The notes: generated by a model from the sequence alone, not told the origin. Shown: positions 1 through 7,647, counted from the stretch's first letter. The stretch: 12,868 nt of DNA from Candidatus Gallibacteroides avistercoris (GCA_018714665.1 DVNA01000088.1:1-12868), one strand, 5' to 3'. Made by a program: numbers and translations.

Positions 1-355
1 AAATATAATATATTTATCGGAGCAAATGATTAGTTTTTTATCATTTTATACAGATAACAAAGATATTGAAATCTTTTATTTGGATGGATTGTTGGGGGCT
101 TTTTCTTGTTTCTTTTATTAGGTAGATACGCTATAAATCAAGTGCTAAGGCTTTATATCGCTTATGTTCCAATAGATTAAGATTATAATAATCCAAAAAT
201 TTAGGGATAATTTTACGTAAAGTATGGTCCTTTATCTCTTTATTTACTTTTTATTTAGACTAATTATAAGAAATGACCGGATGTATTTGTTTTTTGTCAA
301 CTTTGGTTTGTTTATAATCGGAATTTATCCGAATCTTTTTTACGGTTTTGTTTCG

Positions 356-363
356 TATCTTTG
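356..363 (+). promoter_or_regulatory. Candidate -7 box (distal) for the GH78 gene
   Basis: TATCTTTG matches the Bacteroidota sigma-ABfr -7 consensus TAnnTTTG exactly. No clean TTTG lies about 20 bases upstream; only a T-run is there (336-341). If used, it gives a leader of nearly 300 nt that contains the 410-439 hairpin. The match is visible in the sequence; use as a promoter is inferred. Confidence 0.35.
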
Positions 364-409
364 GATATAGGATAATGATTTCAATGAGTTACCCTGTTTT
401 GAGAAAGGG

Positions 410-439
410 ATATCAGAGATCGTTCTCTCTCTCTGATAT
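410..439. repeat. 10-bp perfect inverted repeat (hairpin or operator)
   Basis: ATATCAGAGA (410-419) is the exact reverse complement of TCTCTGATAT (430-439), with a 10-base pyrimidine-rich spacer (420-429). No long T-run follows on the plus strand, so it is a poor intrinsic terminator. It lies between the two candidate GH78 promoters. It could be an operator dyad, a leader hairpin downstream of the 356-363 box, or a weak terminator of an unseen upstream gene. Confidence 0.45.
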
Positions 440-481
440 TTATAAAATATTCTTTGAATAAAATTTTCCTATCTATCATTT

Positions 482-509
482 TTTGTTTGATGAAATAATT
501 TTAATTTTG
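482..509 (+). promoter_or_regulatory. Candidate promoter (proximal) for the GH78 gene
   Basis: TAATTTTG at 502-509 matches the TAnnTTTG -7 consensus. TTTG at 482-485 could be the -33 element, but the 16-base gap is shorter than the usual 19-21. A start near 515 would leave a leader of about 150 nt before the GH78 ATG. Choice between this box and 356-363 is unresolved. Confidence 0.35.
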
Positions 510-663
510 CGGATAGGAGAGGTTGTTTGATAGTATGAAAAACACAGCGATTTGTTGAGATGCTGCTTTTGTCTGATTATTTCCACAGTTATTTGTCGTA
601 TTTTGACTTAGTTCGTTGGTTTATCTTTATCTTAGCTGTATTTTTTTTACAAAAACATTTACA

Positions 664-3426
664 ATGAGACATTTAAAAAAGTGCTACTTGTTTTCATGGT
701 TGATGATTGCCTTTTGTGCAATCCCGGGAGTTGTTAAGGCCGATGGTAAATCGATGATTAAGCCGATTAGACTAACGTGCGAGTATATGGAGAATCCTCC
801 GGTAATTGATCGGTTGAATCCTCGCTTGTCGTGGATCAATCAGTTGACGGATATTGGCGTGAGAGGAGAAAAACAGACTGCCTGGCAAATACGGGTAGCT
901 TCTTCAAAAGACCTTTTGTTCGCGGATAAGGCCGATTTGTGGGATAGTGGAAAGGTCAAGTCCGACCAATCCAATTTAATTGCCTATAAAGGAAAAGAGT
1001 TGTCATCCAGGCAAGAGTGCTGGTGGCAAGTGAGGGTCTGGGATGCCAAGGGGGATGTCTCGGCGTGGAGCCGTCCGGCCTATTGGGGCATGGGATTGTT
1101 GCAACCCTCCGATTGGAAAGCAAAATGGATCGGTGCACCGTGGCAGGGAGAAGAGGCTCGTTATCAATTGCCGGATCCTACACCGGTTCCGGCACCTCTG
1201 ATGCGGAAAGATTTTACGATCAACAAAGAGATCGCATCGGCAAAAGCATTTGTTACGGGATTGGGATATTTTGAACTCTATTTGAATGGACAGAAGGTTG
1301 GCGAAGATGTTCTCTCTCCCAATCAAACCAATTATACGGAACGTCCCGATTTGGATAAAACGGGCATACCGGTCGATGATAAATTCCGGGCATACCGGGT
1401 TTTGTATATGTGTTACGATTTGACCGATTTATTGAAACCCGGTAAAAATACGGTAGGGTGTATCTTGGGTAACGGGTTCTATAATCCGTTTATCCATTGG
1501 ACAAGAGGATATGGATCTCCTCGTTTCCTGGGGCAGATAGAGATTACCTATACCGATGGCTCGAAAGAGACGGTCGTTTCGGATGAGAGTTGGCAAGCCC
1601 ATCGCAGTGCCATTGTTAGTGATGGCGTTTATTTTGGAGAGATCTATGACGCCCGTTTAGAAATCCCACATTGGGCTACGCCTGAATGTGATACAAAAGA
1701 TTGGCAGAATGTGGTTCTGCGAAAAGCACCGAAGGGAATCTTGTCAGCACAAATGGGCCTTCCCGACAGGGTGATGGAAGAGCATAAACCGGTATCCATC
1801 GTGTTGTTGAAAGATGGAACTTATGAAGTGGATTTTGGGGAAGAGATTTCCGGATGGTTGAGATTAGATGGAATACAAGGTGATGCGGGAGAAACGATCG
1901 AGATAAAATACCTTAGCGAGTCGCCCAACGGGACCAATAAATATACGTTGAAAGGTACGGGTTCGGAATCGTATGCAGCCCGGTTTACCTGGTTTGTTTT
2001 CCGGAAGGTACAGATTAAAAATTGGAAAGGATCTATATCGGCCGATAATCTGACGGCCGAGGCTGTTTATAGCAACGTGGAGACTACCGGGAAATTCGAG
2101 TGTTCCAATCCGTTGTTCAATCGGATCAATCAAATATGGCAGCGTAGCCAGAAAGACAATATGCACGGAGGCGTGGCCAGCGATTGTCCTCACCGCGAAC
2201 GTTCGGCATATACGGGCGACGGACAGGTCTCCTGCAATACCGTTATGCACAATTTCGATGCTGCCGCTTTCTATACCAAATGGATTCAAGATATTTGGGA
2301 TGCCCAAAATACAGAGAACGGTTATGTCCCTAATGGAGCGCCCTGGCAACCGGGCTGTGGCGGCGGAGTACCGTGGGGAGCAGCCATGAATATCATGCCG
2401 TGGGAGTTTTATTTGCACTACGGCGACCGGGATATGCTTGAACGGAATTATACCGCCATGAAGGAACAGGTACGTTATATGCAGATGTGGCAAACACCCG
2501 AAGGAACGATGTTGTCGAAGATGCCTTTCGGCAAGGATCCCGTTTATTGGATGAATTTGGGAGAATGGTGCCCGCCTTATAAATTCCCTTCGGACGAACT
2601 GGTTCATACCTATTTTATGTGGCGGTGCATGGACCTTACGGCAAAAACGGCAAAAGCCTTGGGTAATAAAGATGATGAGGCGGTTTATTTAGATCTTGCC
2701 GCAAAGGTGAAAGATGCTTTCCATCAAAAATTTTATGATGCGGCAAACGCTACCTATGGAGGTTTCGGTAGCAACGTGTTTGCCTTGCATATGGGGGTCC
2801 CCGACGATTGTAAAGAGGCGGTGGTAAATACCCTGAAAAAAGAGATAGAAGAGAATAACGGACATTTGAATACCGGGATTTTTGCTACCCAACTGCTTTT
2901 TGAGGTGCTGACAGACAATGGTTTGAACCGTTTGGCTTATGGAGCTATGAATAAACGCGATTTCCCCAGTTTTGGCCATTGGATAGCACAAGGAGCAACA
3001 ACTACCTGGGAACAATGGGACGGGGGAAATTCCCGGAATCATCCCATGTTTGGAGGTGGATTGGTTTGGTTCTACCGGAAAGTGGCCGGTATGACCATCG
3101 ATCCGGAGCAACCGGGATATAAACATATCGTCATTAAGCCGGTTGCCACAGACAGCCTGTCGTTTGCCTCCTATGCCGTCCGTACGCCGTATGGCGAAGC
3201 CTCTGTCGGCTGGAAGAAAGAGAAAGGACGTTTCTGCTTGAATACGGAGGTTCCGGTGGGAAGTACCGCTACGGTGTACCTCCCGGCACAGAAAGATTCC
3301 CAATTGACAGAAAGTGGACTCTCTGTACGAAAGGCCCGTAAAGTAAAATACAAGGGAACGCGCGATGGATTTGCCGTATTTGAAATTCCTTCGGGAACAT
3401 ATTCCTTTGAGGCGAAAGATAATTAG
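664..3426 (+). CDS. Secreted alpha-L-rhamnosidase, GH78
   Basis: Hydrolyses terminal alpha-L-rhamnose from glycans or glycosides by an inverting mechanism, probably in the periplasm or at the cell surface. The 920-residue product begins with a signal peptide (basic start, hydrophobic core about 8-20, likely cleavage after VVKA at 26). The GH78 modules follow in order: an N-terminal Ig-like domain (about 32-145, with WQIRVAS and WWQVRVWD strands), a Bac_rhamnosid_N beta domain (about 150-325, with the GLGYFELYLNGQKVG signature), a CBM67-like beta domain (about 370-475), an (alpha/alpha)6 catalytic barrel (about 485-810) and a C-terminal beta domain (PGYKHIVIKP). Conserved acids are D507, E512 and D519 in DCPHRERSAYTGD, and E783 in TTTWEQW; their spacing fits the catalytic set known in the family. 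I chose ATG 664 because the frame can open upstream only at TTG 616, which would add 16 residues before the signal peptide. There is no Shine-Dalgarno, normal for this phylum. GH99 follows 104 bases later with no terminator between. The exact substrate is unknown. Confidence 0.93.
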   Translation: MRHLKKCYLFSWLMIAFCAIPGVVKADGKSMIKPIRLTCEYMENPPVIDRLNPRLSWINQLTDIGVRGEKQTAWQIRVASSKDLLFADKADLWDSGKVKSDQSNLIAYKGKELSSRQECWWQVRVWDAKGDVSAWSRPAYWGMGLLQPSDWKAKWIGAPWQGEEARYQLPDPTPVPAPLMRKDFTINKEIASAKAFVTGLGYFELYLNGQKVGEDVLSPNQTNYTERPDLDKTGIPVDDKFRAYRVLYMCYDLTDLLKPGKNTVGCILGNGFYNPFIHWTRGYGSPRFLGQIEITYTDGSKETVVSDESWQAHRSAIVSDGVYFGEIYDARLEIPHWATPECDTKDWQNVVLRKAPKGILSAQMGLPDRVMEEHKPVSIVLLKDGTYEVDFGEEISGWLRLDGIQGDAGETIEIKYLSESPNGTNKYTLKGTGSESYAARFTWFVFRKVQIKNWKGSISADNLTAEAVYSNVETTGKFECSNPLFNRINQIWQRSQKDNMHGGVASDCPHRERSAYTGDGQVSCNTVMHNFDAAAFYTKWIQDIWDAQNTENGYVPNGAPWQPGCGGGVPWGAAMNIMPWEFYLHYGDRDMLERNYTAMKEQVRYMQMWQTPEGTMLSKMPFGKDPVYWMNLGEWCPPYKFPSDELVHTYFMWRCMDLTAKTAKALGNKDDEAVYLDLAAKVKDAFHQKFYDAANATYGGFGSNVFALHMGVPDDCKEAVVNTLKKEIEENNGHLNTGIFATQLLFEVLTDNGLNRLAYGAMNKRDFPSFGHWIAQGATTTWEQWDGGNSRNHPMFGGGLVWFYRKVAGMTIDPEQPGYKHIVIKPVATDSLSFASYAVRTPYGEASVGWKKEKGRFCLNTEVPVGSTATVYLPAQKDSQLTESGLSVRKARKVKYKGTRDGFAVFEIPSGTYSFEAKDN

Positions 3427-3530
3427 TTTGTTGTAGGAGATCTTTGAGGATTAGCAAAAAAACTTATTTGATAATGAATAGTTGCGTATTTTAACTATTT
3501 GAAAAATGACTTTTAAACGGAAATGGAGCT

Positions 3531-4655
3531 ATGAATATTAAAAGGAGGACGGTCGTATTAATTCGGAGGGGCTTGAAACTCTTTTTAGGACGTATGTGTT
3601 GGAGTGTCGTATGGTTGATCTGTTCAGTACAGTTAATAGCTCAGATACCTAATGAGCGAGCTTTTTGTTTTTATTATAATTGGTATGGAAATACCTCTTT
3701 TGATGGACAGGAGATACATTGGTCTCATGATGTAATAAAGCAGTCTCCTACGGATCCGGAGCGGCCTCGTATTCCGGGTAAAGAGAACCTGGCAAGTAAT
3801 TTCTATCCCGAGTTGGGAAATTACAGCAGCAATGACCCGGGAATTGTCGCAAAACACATGAAGATGATGGCCGATGCACGGATTGGTGTTGTTGTACTTA
3901 CGTGGTGGCGTAAGTCCGATTCGGGGTTGAAAGCGATTCCTATCATTTTGGATGAGGCCCAAAAAGTAGGGCTGAAAGTCTGCTTCCATTTAGAACCTTA
4001 TGGCGGACGAAATGCCAAGTCGGTCAGAGAGAATATCGAGAATTTATTGCAGGAGTATGGAACTCATCCGGCTTTTTATCGGATGGAAGGAAAGCCTTGT
4101 TTCTTTATTTATGATTCATATCTGACAAAAGCGGAGGAATGGGCAACTTTGTTGCAACCGGATGGCGAAATAACCATTCGCAATACTCCTTTGGATGCTG
4201 TCTTGATCGGTTTGTGGGTGAAAAAGGGGGAAGAGGAATTTTTCCGCAAATCTGGGTTCGACGGATATTATACCTATTTTGCGGCAACGAATTTTACGTA
4301 TGGATCGTCTCCGGAAAATTGGCCCTATATGCAGAAATGGGCTGTTGCAAACAAAAAGATATTCATCCCTTGTGTAGGGCCTGGCTACATCGATACGCGG
4401 GTTCGTCCGTGGAATGGTTCTACGACCAGAGACCGTGAAAATGGGAAATATTACGATCGGATGTTTAACGATGCGATTAAAAGCGGAGTTTCTTATATAG
4501 GTATCACTTCGTTTAACGAGTGGCATGAAGGTACTCAAATTGAGCCAGCTGTTCCATTTGAATGTTCCGAGTTTAAATATTTGGACTATAAACCGCTGGC
4601 TCCGGATTATTATTTGAAGCGTACGGCATATTGGATTGATAAGTTGAATAAATAA
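3531..4655 (+). CDS. GH99 endo-alpha-1,2-mannosidase / endo-alpha-1,2-mannanase
   Basis: Cleaves internal alpha-1,2-mannosidic bonds with retention of configuration, as in bacterial GH99 enzymes that act on fungal-type mannans. The 374-residue product matches the length of bacterial GH99 proteins. Visible landmarks are the FCFYYNWYGN strand near the start of the barrel, VVVLTWW with W125/W126, HLEPYGGR with E155, and the family signature NEWHEGTQIEP with E330 and E333. The acid pair three residues apart corresponds to the two essential glutamates known in bacterial GH99 (E333/E336 in the Bacteroides xylanisolvens enzyme). A Trp in the TWW segment is the bacterial form; the human enzyme has Tyr, which fits mannanase rather than glucosyl-mannosidase activity. 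The N-terminus has an unusually long basic stretch (1-21) before the hydrophobic core (about 24-37, ending IAQ), so M22 at 3594 is a credible alternative start. AAAGGAGG occurs just inside the gene (3541-3548) with no start codon at usable distance. Probably co-transcribed with GH78. Confidence 0.92.
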   Translation: MNIKRRTVVLIRRGLKLFLGRMCWSVVWLICSVQLIAQIPNERAFCFYYNWYGNTSFDGQEIHWSHDVIKQSPTDPERPRIPGKENLASNFYPELGNYSSNDPGIVAKHMKMMADARIGVVVLTWWRKSDSGLKAIPIILDEAQKVGLKVCFHLEPYGGRNAKSVRENIENLLQEYGTHPAFYRMEGKPCFFIYDSYLTKAEEWATLLQPDGEITIRNTPLDAVLIGLWVKKGEEEFFRKSGFDGYYTYFAATNFTYGSSPENWPYMQKWAVANKKIFIPCVGPGYIDTRVRPWNGSTTRDRENGKYYDRMFNDAIKSGVSYIGITSFNEWHEGTQIEPAVPFECSEFKYLDYKPLAPDYYLKRTAYWIDKLNK

Positions 4656-4716
4656 AAGTATATTTGGAACTCTCCTTGGAAGTTATTAGGAGAAGATATA
4701 TTTGTTTATCGTTATT

Positions 4717-4760
4717 TACATAAAAAAGGCCCAACCAATCCGTTGGGCCTTTTTTATGTA
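4717..4760. terminator. Bidirectional rho-independent terminator
   Basis: A 19-bp perfect inverted repeat (4717-4735 with 4742-4760) flanks the 6-base loop CAATCC. The GC core GGCCCAAC/GTTGGGCC is flanked by six A on the left and six T on the right, so it reads as an intrinsic terminator on both strands. It sits 62 bases after the GH99 stop and 11 bases beyond the DUF349 stop, and ends both convergent units. Confidence 0.95.
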
Positions 4761-4770
4761 TAATGGTACG

Positions 4771-6591
4771 TTACAGGTTTTCATCTATGAGATCTATCTT
4801 TTTGGCAATTAAATCCATCTCTTCTTGTAGCTTTTGCATTTTCCGTTCCATTTCTTTTACCAGACTTCCGGCATTTTTGGACGATAGGGTAAGGAATCCC
4901 ATATTGTTTTTGTATGTCTGCAATTCGTTTTTAGCTCGTTCGAACGCTTTCATTAGCTTGTTGCGTTCACGGTATAACTTGTTTTGCGATTGGTCTTCAG
5001 ATGCCAGTTTTTGTACGGATGATGAGAAATTAATAAGTCGTTTTCTGTTTTCGTTTGTACTGAACTTTCCGAATTGTTGGTCAAGCGCTTCCTGGTATTC
5101 CTTGTATATTTTATCTTTTTCTTTGTAAGGAACGTGCCCTATTTTGTTCCATTCTGCAATGAGAGCTTTGATCTCTTTTATGCCGGTTTCTGAATCGATT
5201 GTATCCGGAATCTGAGATAACTTCTCGATAATCTCTTTTTTAAGAGCAAGGTTCTGAATCTCTTCCTGCTTTTTGGAAGAACTGTTCTGGGCCTTTTGTT
5301 CAAAAAAATAATCGCAGGCGGAGATAAAGCGTTTCCATACTTGGTCGGAATATTTTTTTGATACGGGACCAATGGTTTTCCACTCTTTTTGTAAAGCGGT
5401 TAATATATCGGCCGTGTTTTTCCAGTCGGTGCTGTCTTTCAGGCTTTCTGCTTTTTCGCACAAAGCGCGTTTGGCTTCCAGGTTTTTAGCCATCTCATCT
5501 TTGGCCGATTTGAAAAATTCTGCTTTTTGTTTGAAGAATTTGTCACACGATTCTCTAAATCGCTCGAATAGTAGGTTGTTCATCTTTCTGGATGCGAATC
5601 CGAATGTTTTCCATTCTTCTTGCATCGCAATAATCTCTTTGGTTTTTTCATCCCATGCAGCAAATGTTTTTAACGAGGAGGTATCGATGGCCTCGATTTT
5701 TTCGCAAAGGGCTGTCTTCCCCTCTTCGTTTTTCTTCTCGTTCTCTTTCTGGGATTCAAAATATTGCTGGTGTCGTTTGTTGATAACCGACGAAGCGTTC
5801 TTAAACCGGGTCCAGATATCTTCACGTAACTCTTTTGCTACGGGGCCTGTTTCTCTCCATTCGTTATGCAGTTGTTGCAGGGTACGGAAGGCAGATAAAA
5901 CGTCTTCTTCTGATGCAAGAGCTTCGGCCGATTCACACAAGGCAATTTTCTGGTCGAGGTTTTTCTTGAAGTCGTAATCGCGTAGCTCCTTGTTTATTTT
6001 CAATAGATCGTAGAATTGTTCTACGGTTGCCTGATACGTTTTCCAAACTTCATTTACCTTATTTGCCGGTATATCGGTTATCTCCTTGAAGTTTTGTTGC
6101 AACTGTTGGAATTGTGTGTAGTATTTATTGATATTGTCCGAATCGTCGATGAATTTTTTTATTTCATCGATAATCGCAATCTTTCGCAAATAGTTATTCT
6201 CTTTTATTTTTTCCAGCTCTTGTAGATAAGCTGCTTTTTTGCTTTTGAAGATGTTCAGGAGCTCTTTCAATTTTTCTTCGACAGGGTCAGGCTCTACGGT
6301 GAATCCATCTCCGTTGTCTTCGGGGTGATTAGATAGGTATGCTTTGCGGAGCATTTCTACCTCTGCCTTGCGTAGTTTGTAGTAACTCTGTTTGAGTGAG
6401 TCGATGATGTCTTTGACAGTATCAACCGGTTTGTCGATTAAATCTTTGATTTGATCGACAAGTTGCTCTTTGGTTAGAGTCTCGTTTGGAGTCAATCGGC
6501 TCTCTTCATTGTTGATTTGGGCCGGAGTTTCTGCGTTTTGTCCGATGCATTGAGCATTTTCAAAGGCATCGTTTCCTTGAACATCTGTCAT
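4771..6591 (-). CDS. DUF349 repeat protein (five repeats), function unknown
   Basis: A 606-residue, highly charged, helix-rich protein with no signal peptide or membrane segment, so probably cytoplasmic. It carries five tandem DUF349-type helical repeats at about 137-197, 215-278, 293-360, 374-434 and 448-510. Repeats 2-4 begin with ALCE and share a core of EWK/EWR-x-x-G followed by a W/F-x-x-F segment, clearest in EWRETGPV, EWKTFGFA, EWKTIGPV and EWNKIGHV. Repeat 1 is most divergent (QNFKEITDI in place of the EW core). An acidic, Asn/Gln-rich N-terminal tail (1-40) and a C-terminal coiled coil (about 575-602) frame the repeats. The role of DUF349 proteins is not established and I do not assign one. 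The start is the ATG at 6589-6591. The gene lies 145 bases downstream of cas6 on the same strand and ends at the bidirectional terminator; a candidate -7 box of its own lies at 6641-6648. Confidence 0.85.
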   Translation of the reverse strand: MTDVQGNDAFENAQCIGQNAETPAQINNEESRLTPNETLTKEQLVDQIKDLIDKPVDTVKDIIDSLKQSYYKLRKAEVEMLRKAYLSNHPEDNGDGFTVEPDPVEEKLKELLNIFKSKKAAYLQELEKIKENNYLRKIAIIDEIKKFIDDSDNINKYYTQFQQLQQNFKEITDIPANKVNEVWKTYQATVEQFYDLLKINKELRDYDFKKNLDQKIALCESAEALASEEDVLSAFRTLQQLHNEWRETGPVAKELREDIWTRFKNASSVINKRHQQYFESQKENEKKNEEGKTALCEKIEAIDTSSLKTFAAWDEKTKEIIAMQEEWKTFGFASRKMNNLLFERFRESCDKFFKQKAEFFKSAKDEMAKNLEAKRALCEKAESLKDSTDWKNTADILTALQKEWKTIGPVSKKYSDQVWKRFISACDYFFEQKAQNSSSKKQEEIQNLALKKEIIEKLSQIPDTIDSETGIKEIKALIAEWNKIGHVPYKEKDKIYKEYQEALDQQFGKFSTNENRKRLINFSSSVQKLASEDQSQNKLYRERNKLMKAFERAKNELQTYKNNMGFLTLSSKNAGSLVKEMERKMQKLQEEMDLIAKKIDLIDENL

Positions 6592-6640
6592 AAAAAAGAA
6601 TTAAAAAAAAGAGTCCTGTTTTTGATTTGTGTTGCAACGA

Positions 6641-6648
6641 CAAATTAA
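6641..6648 (-). promoter_or_regulatory. Candidate -7 box for the DUF349 gene
   Basis: On the minus strand this reads TTAATTTG, one mismatch from TAnnTTTG, about 50 bases before the DUF349 ATG. The same octamer occurs before cas6 (7568-7575). No good -33 TTTG is visible. If real, DUF349 can be transcribed independently of cas6. Confidence 0.25.
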
Positions 6649-6736
6649 AATAAAATTTTTCTTAGTTCATACTGAAATTCTGATATTTTTTACTTGCAGG
6701 GCGTTGCCGGGGGGCTATAAATAGCGGATTTATCTT

Positions 6737-7543
6737 TTATTCTTCGATTTTTATATTAGGTTCGGGATTGTTTTTCAATATTTCGATGCATCCGAATCCT
6801 AAATTTATTTTATCTCCCAACCCTGTATGGTATATTATTTTTTGTAGAGTCGGGTGCATTTGAATACTGAACTTGTACATATACCCAATTACTTTGGTCT
6901 CGTTGGGTGTAAATCTTTTGATGAAAATTCCTTTTCGTTTGGGTTCCGATAGAATTTCAAAATTCCAGTTGCTTTCAATGGGAAACTCTTTCCCGTACAA
7001 TACTTTGTATTTATTTAAAATACTCTGTTTCATAATCTCCGGATATTCCCTGTTGTAGGGATTGATGTATTCTACGCTGTGATTGGACCTCGGGCAAGAG
7101 AATACGATGGGAGAAAGCGACAGGTATTGCATCTTGTGTTTGGTAGGTTCTTCTGAATGTACCGTAATTTGTTCTACCAGAAAGTTTACCCGGCTTTTTT
7201 TGTCGCCAATCAACAACGATGTATTGGCAAAAACCGATTCTACAAATTCGACCGTCCCTCTTTCCGGAAGGAAGGATAGCCATACCTGAATGCGTTTTGT
7301 TAATAAATAAAGCCTGTCTTGTTCTACTTTTATGTGGGGAATGTAGAAGTTGGAAATGGAAAACAACCGGTTTTGATGGTTGGCGTTTTCGATAAATCCG
7401 TTCATTTGCATCCAATTGTCATACAACAATCTGTCCTCGGTCATTTTCTTGAAAATGCACGATGACAATTCGTATTGATAACTAACAGGAAGAATATTGC
7501 CGAATGAGTCAGGTTTAATTAATAAAATCAGTTTAAAACGCAT
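6737..7543 (-). CDS. cas6: CRISPR-associated endoribonuclease Cas6 (isolated)
   Basis: Cas6 cuts precursor CRISPR RNA within the repeat to yield guides for type I or III complexes. The 268-residue length is usual for the family. The N-terminal MRFKLILLIKP strand and the C-terminal TGLGDKINLGFGCIEI fit the two ferredoxin-like folds; G241-L-G243 and G249-F-G251 form the hallmark glycine-rich RNA-binding loop. YLSLSPIVF (140-148) followed by YPEIMKQSILNKYKVLYGK (167-185) parallels the archaeal Cas6 layout. H56, just before LFSIS, is the best candidate for the active-site histidine, but its distance to the FSIS strand differs from Pyrococcus Cas6, so this is tentative. The start is the ATG at 7541-7543, with no Shine-Dalgarno. 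There are no cas1, cas2, cas3, cas10, cmr or csm genes and no repeat array in the window; neighbours are DUF349 and a divergent phosphoesterase. Either it serves an array elsewhere in the genome or it has another RNA-processing role. Confidence 0.88.
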   Translation of the reverse strand: MRFKLILLIKPDSFGNILPVSYQYELSSCIFKKMTEDRLLYDNWMQMNGFIENANHQNRLFSISNFYIPHIKVEQDRLYLLTKRIQVWLSFLPERGTVEFVESVFANTSLLIGDKKSRVNFLVEQITVHSEEPTKHKMQYLSLSPIVFSCPRSNHSVEYINPYNREYPEIMKQSILNKYKVLYGKEFPIESNWNFEILSEPKRKGIFIKRFTPNETKVIGYMYKFSIQMHPTLQKIIYHTGLGDKINLGFGCIEILKNNPEPNIKIEE

Positions 7544-7551
7544 TCCCTAAA

Positions 7552-7575
7552 AATTTGCATAAAAGTACAAATTAA
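7552..7575 (-). promoter_or_regulatory. Candidate -7 box and dyad upstream of cas6
   Basis: On the minus strand 7568-7575 reads TTAATTTG, one mismatch from TAnnTTTG and 24 bases before the cas6 ATG. It overlaps a 6-bp dyad, AATTTG (7552-7557) with CAAATT (7568-7573), separated by 10 bases. No convincing -33 element is visible, and the AT-rich context makes chance matches likely. Confidence 0.22.
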
Positions 7576-7647
7576 ATATGAATTGATGGCAAGTATGGGA
7601 AAATTTAAAGATATTAAACAATGAGCATTTATTTGGGAAGTTGTAAA

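Larger units (their letters stand above)
1..663. other. AT-rich non-coding leader upstream of the GH78 gene
   Basis: No convincing coding region is present in this 663-base stretch on either strand. It is strongly AT-rich and broken by stop codons in all frames. I see no tRNA-like cloverleaf, no tandem repeat and no CRISPR-like repeat. It holds two matches to the Bacteroidota -7 box (356-363 and 502-509) and a 10-bp inverted repeat at 410-439, each listed separately. A minor 6-bp stem (AAAGAT at 59-64, ATCTTT at 71-76) lies near the left edge. The length suggests a regulated leader, or the remains of the spacer after an upstream gene that ends before the window. Confidence 0.6.

Noticed and set aside
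319..333. Small TCGGA/TCCGA stem before a T-run, as a possible terminator
   Set aside because: Only five base pairs and AT-rich context; too weak to call.
616..663. Upstream TTG start for the GH78 protein
   Set aside because: It would put 16 extra residues in front of a complete signal peptide starting at ATG 664.
1..663. CRISPR array or tRNA in the left non-coding region or in the spacers around cas6
   Set aside because: No direct repeats of 20-40 bases at regular spacing and no cloverleaf or T-loop signature could be seen in any spacer.
1864..2607. Long minus-strand open frame (247 codons) inside the GH78 gene
   Set aside because: It is antisense to the catalytic barrel, shows no recognisable domain, and its composition follows from the codon use of the real gene. 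The same holds for the 204-codon frame at 2689-3303.
3541..3548. Perfect Shine-Dalgarno-like AAAGGAGG at the start of the GH99 gene
   Set aside because: It is inside the coding sequence (Lys-Arg-Arg codons), and no ATG, GTG or TTG in the frame lies at a usable distance; Bacteroidota rarely rely on this signal.
3896..3915. 7-bp inverted repeat (ACTTACG / CGTAAGT) inside the GH99 gene
   Set aside because: The loop is just the two Trp codons of the active-site TWW segment, and a 7-bp stem in coding DNA is expected by chance.
5372..5977. Plus-strand open frame (201 codons) opposite the DUF349 gene
   Set aside because: Rich in Ser, Phe and Cys as expected when reading a Lys/Glu-rich coiled-coil gene backwards; no domain and no start signals.
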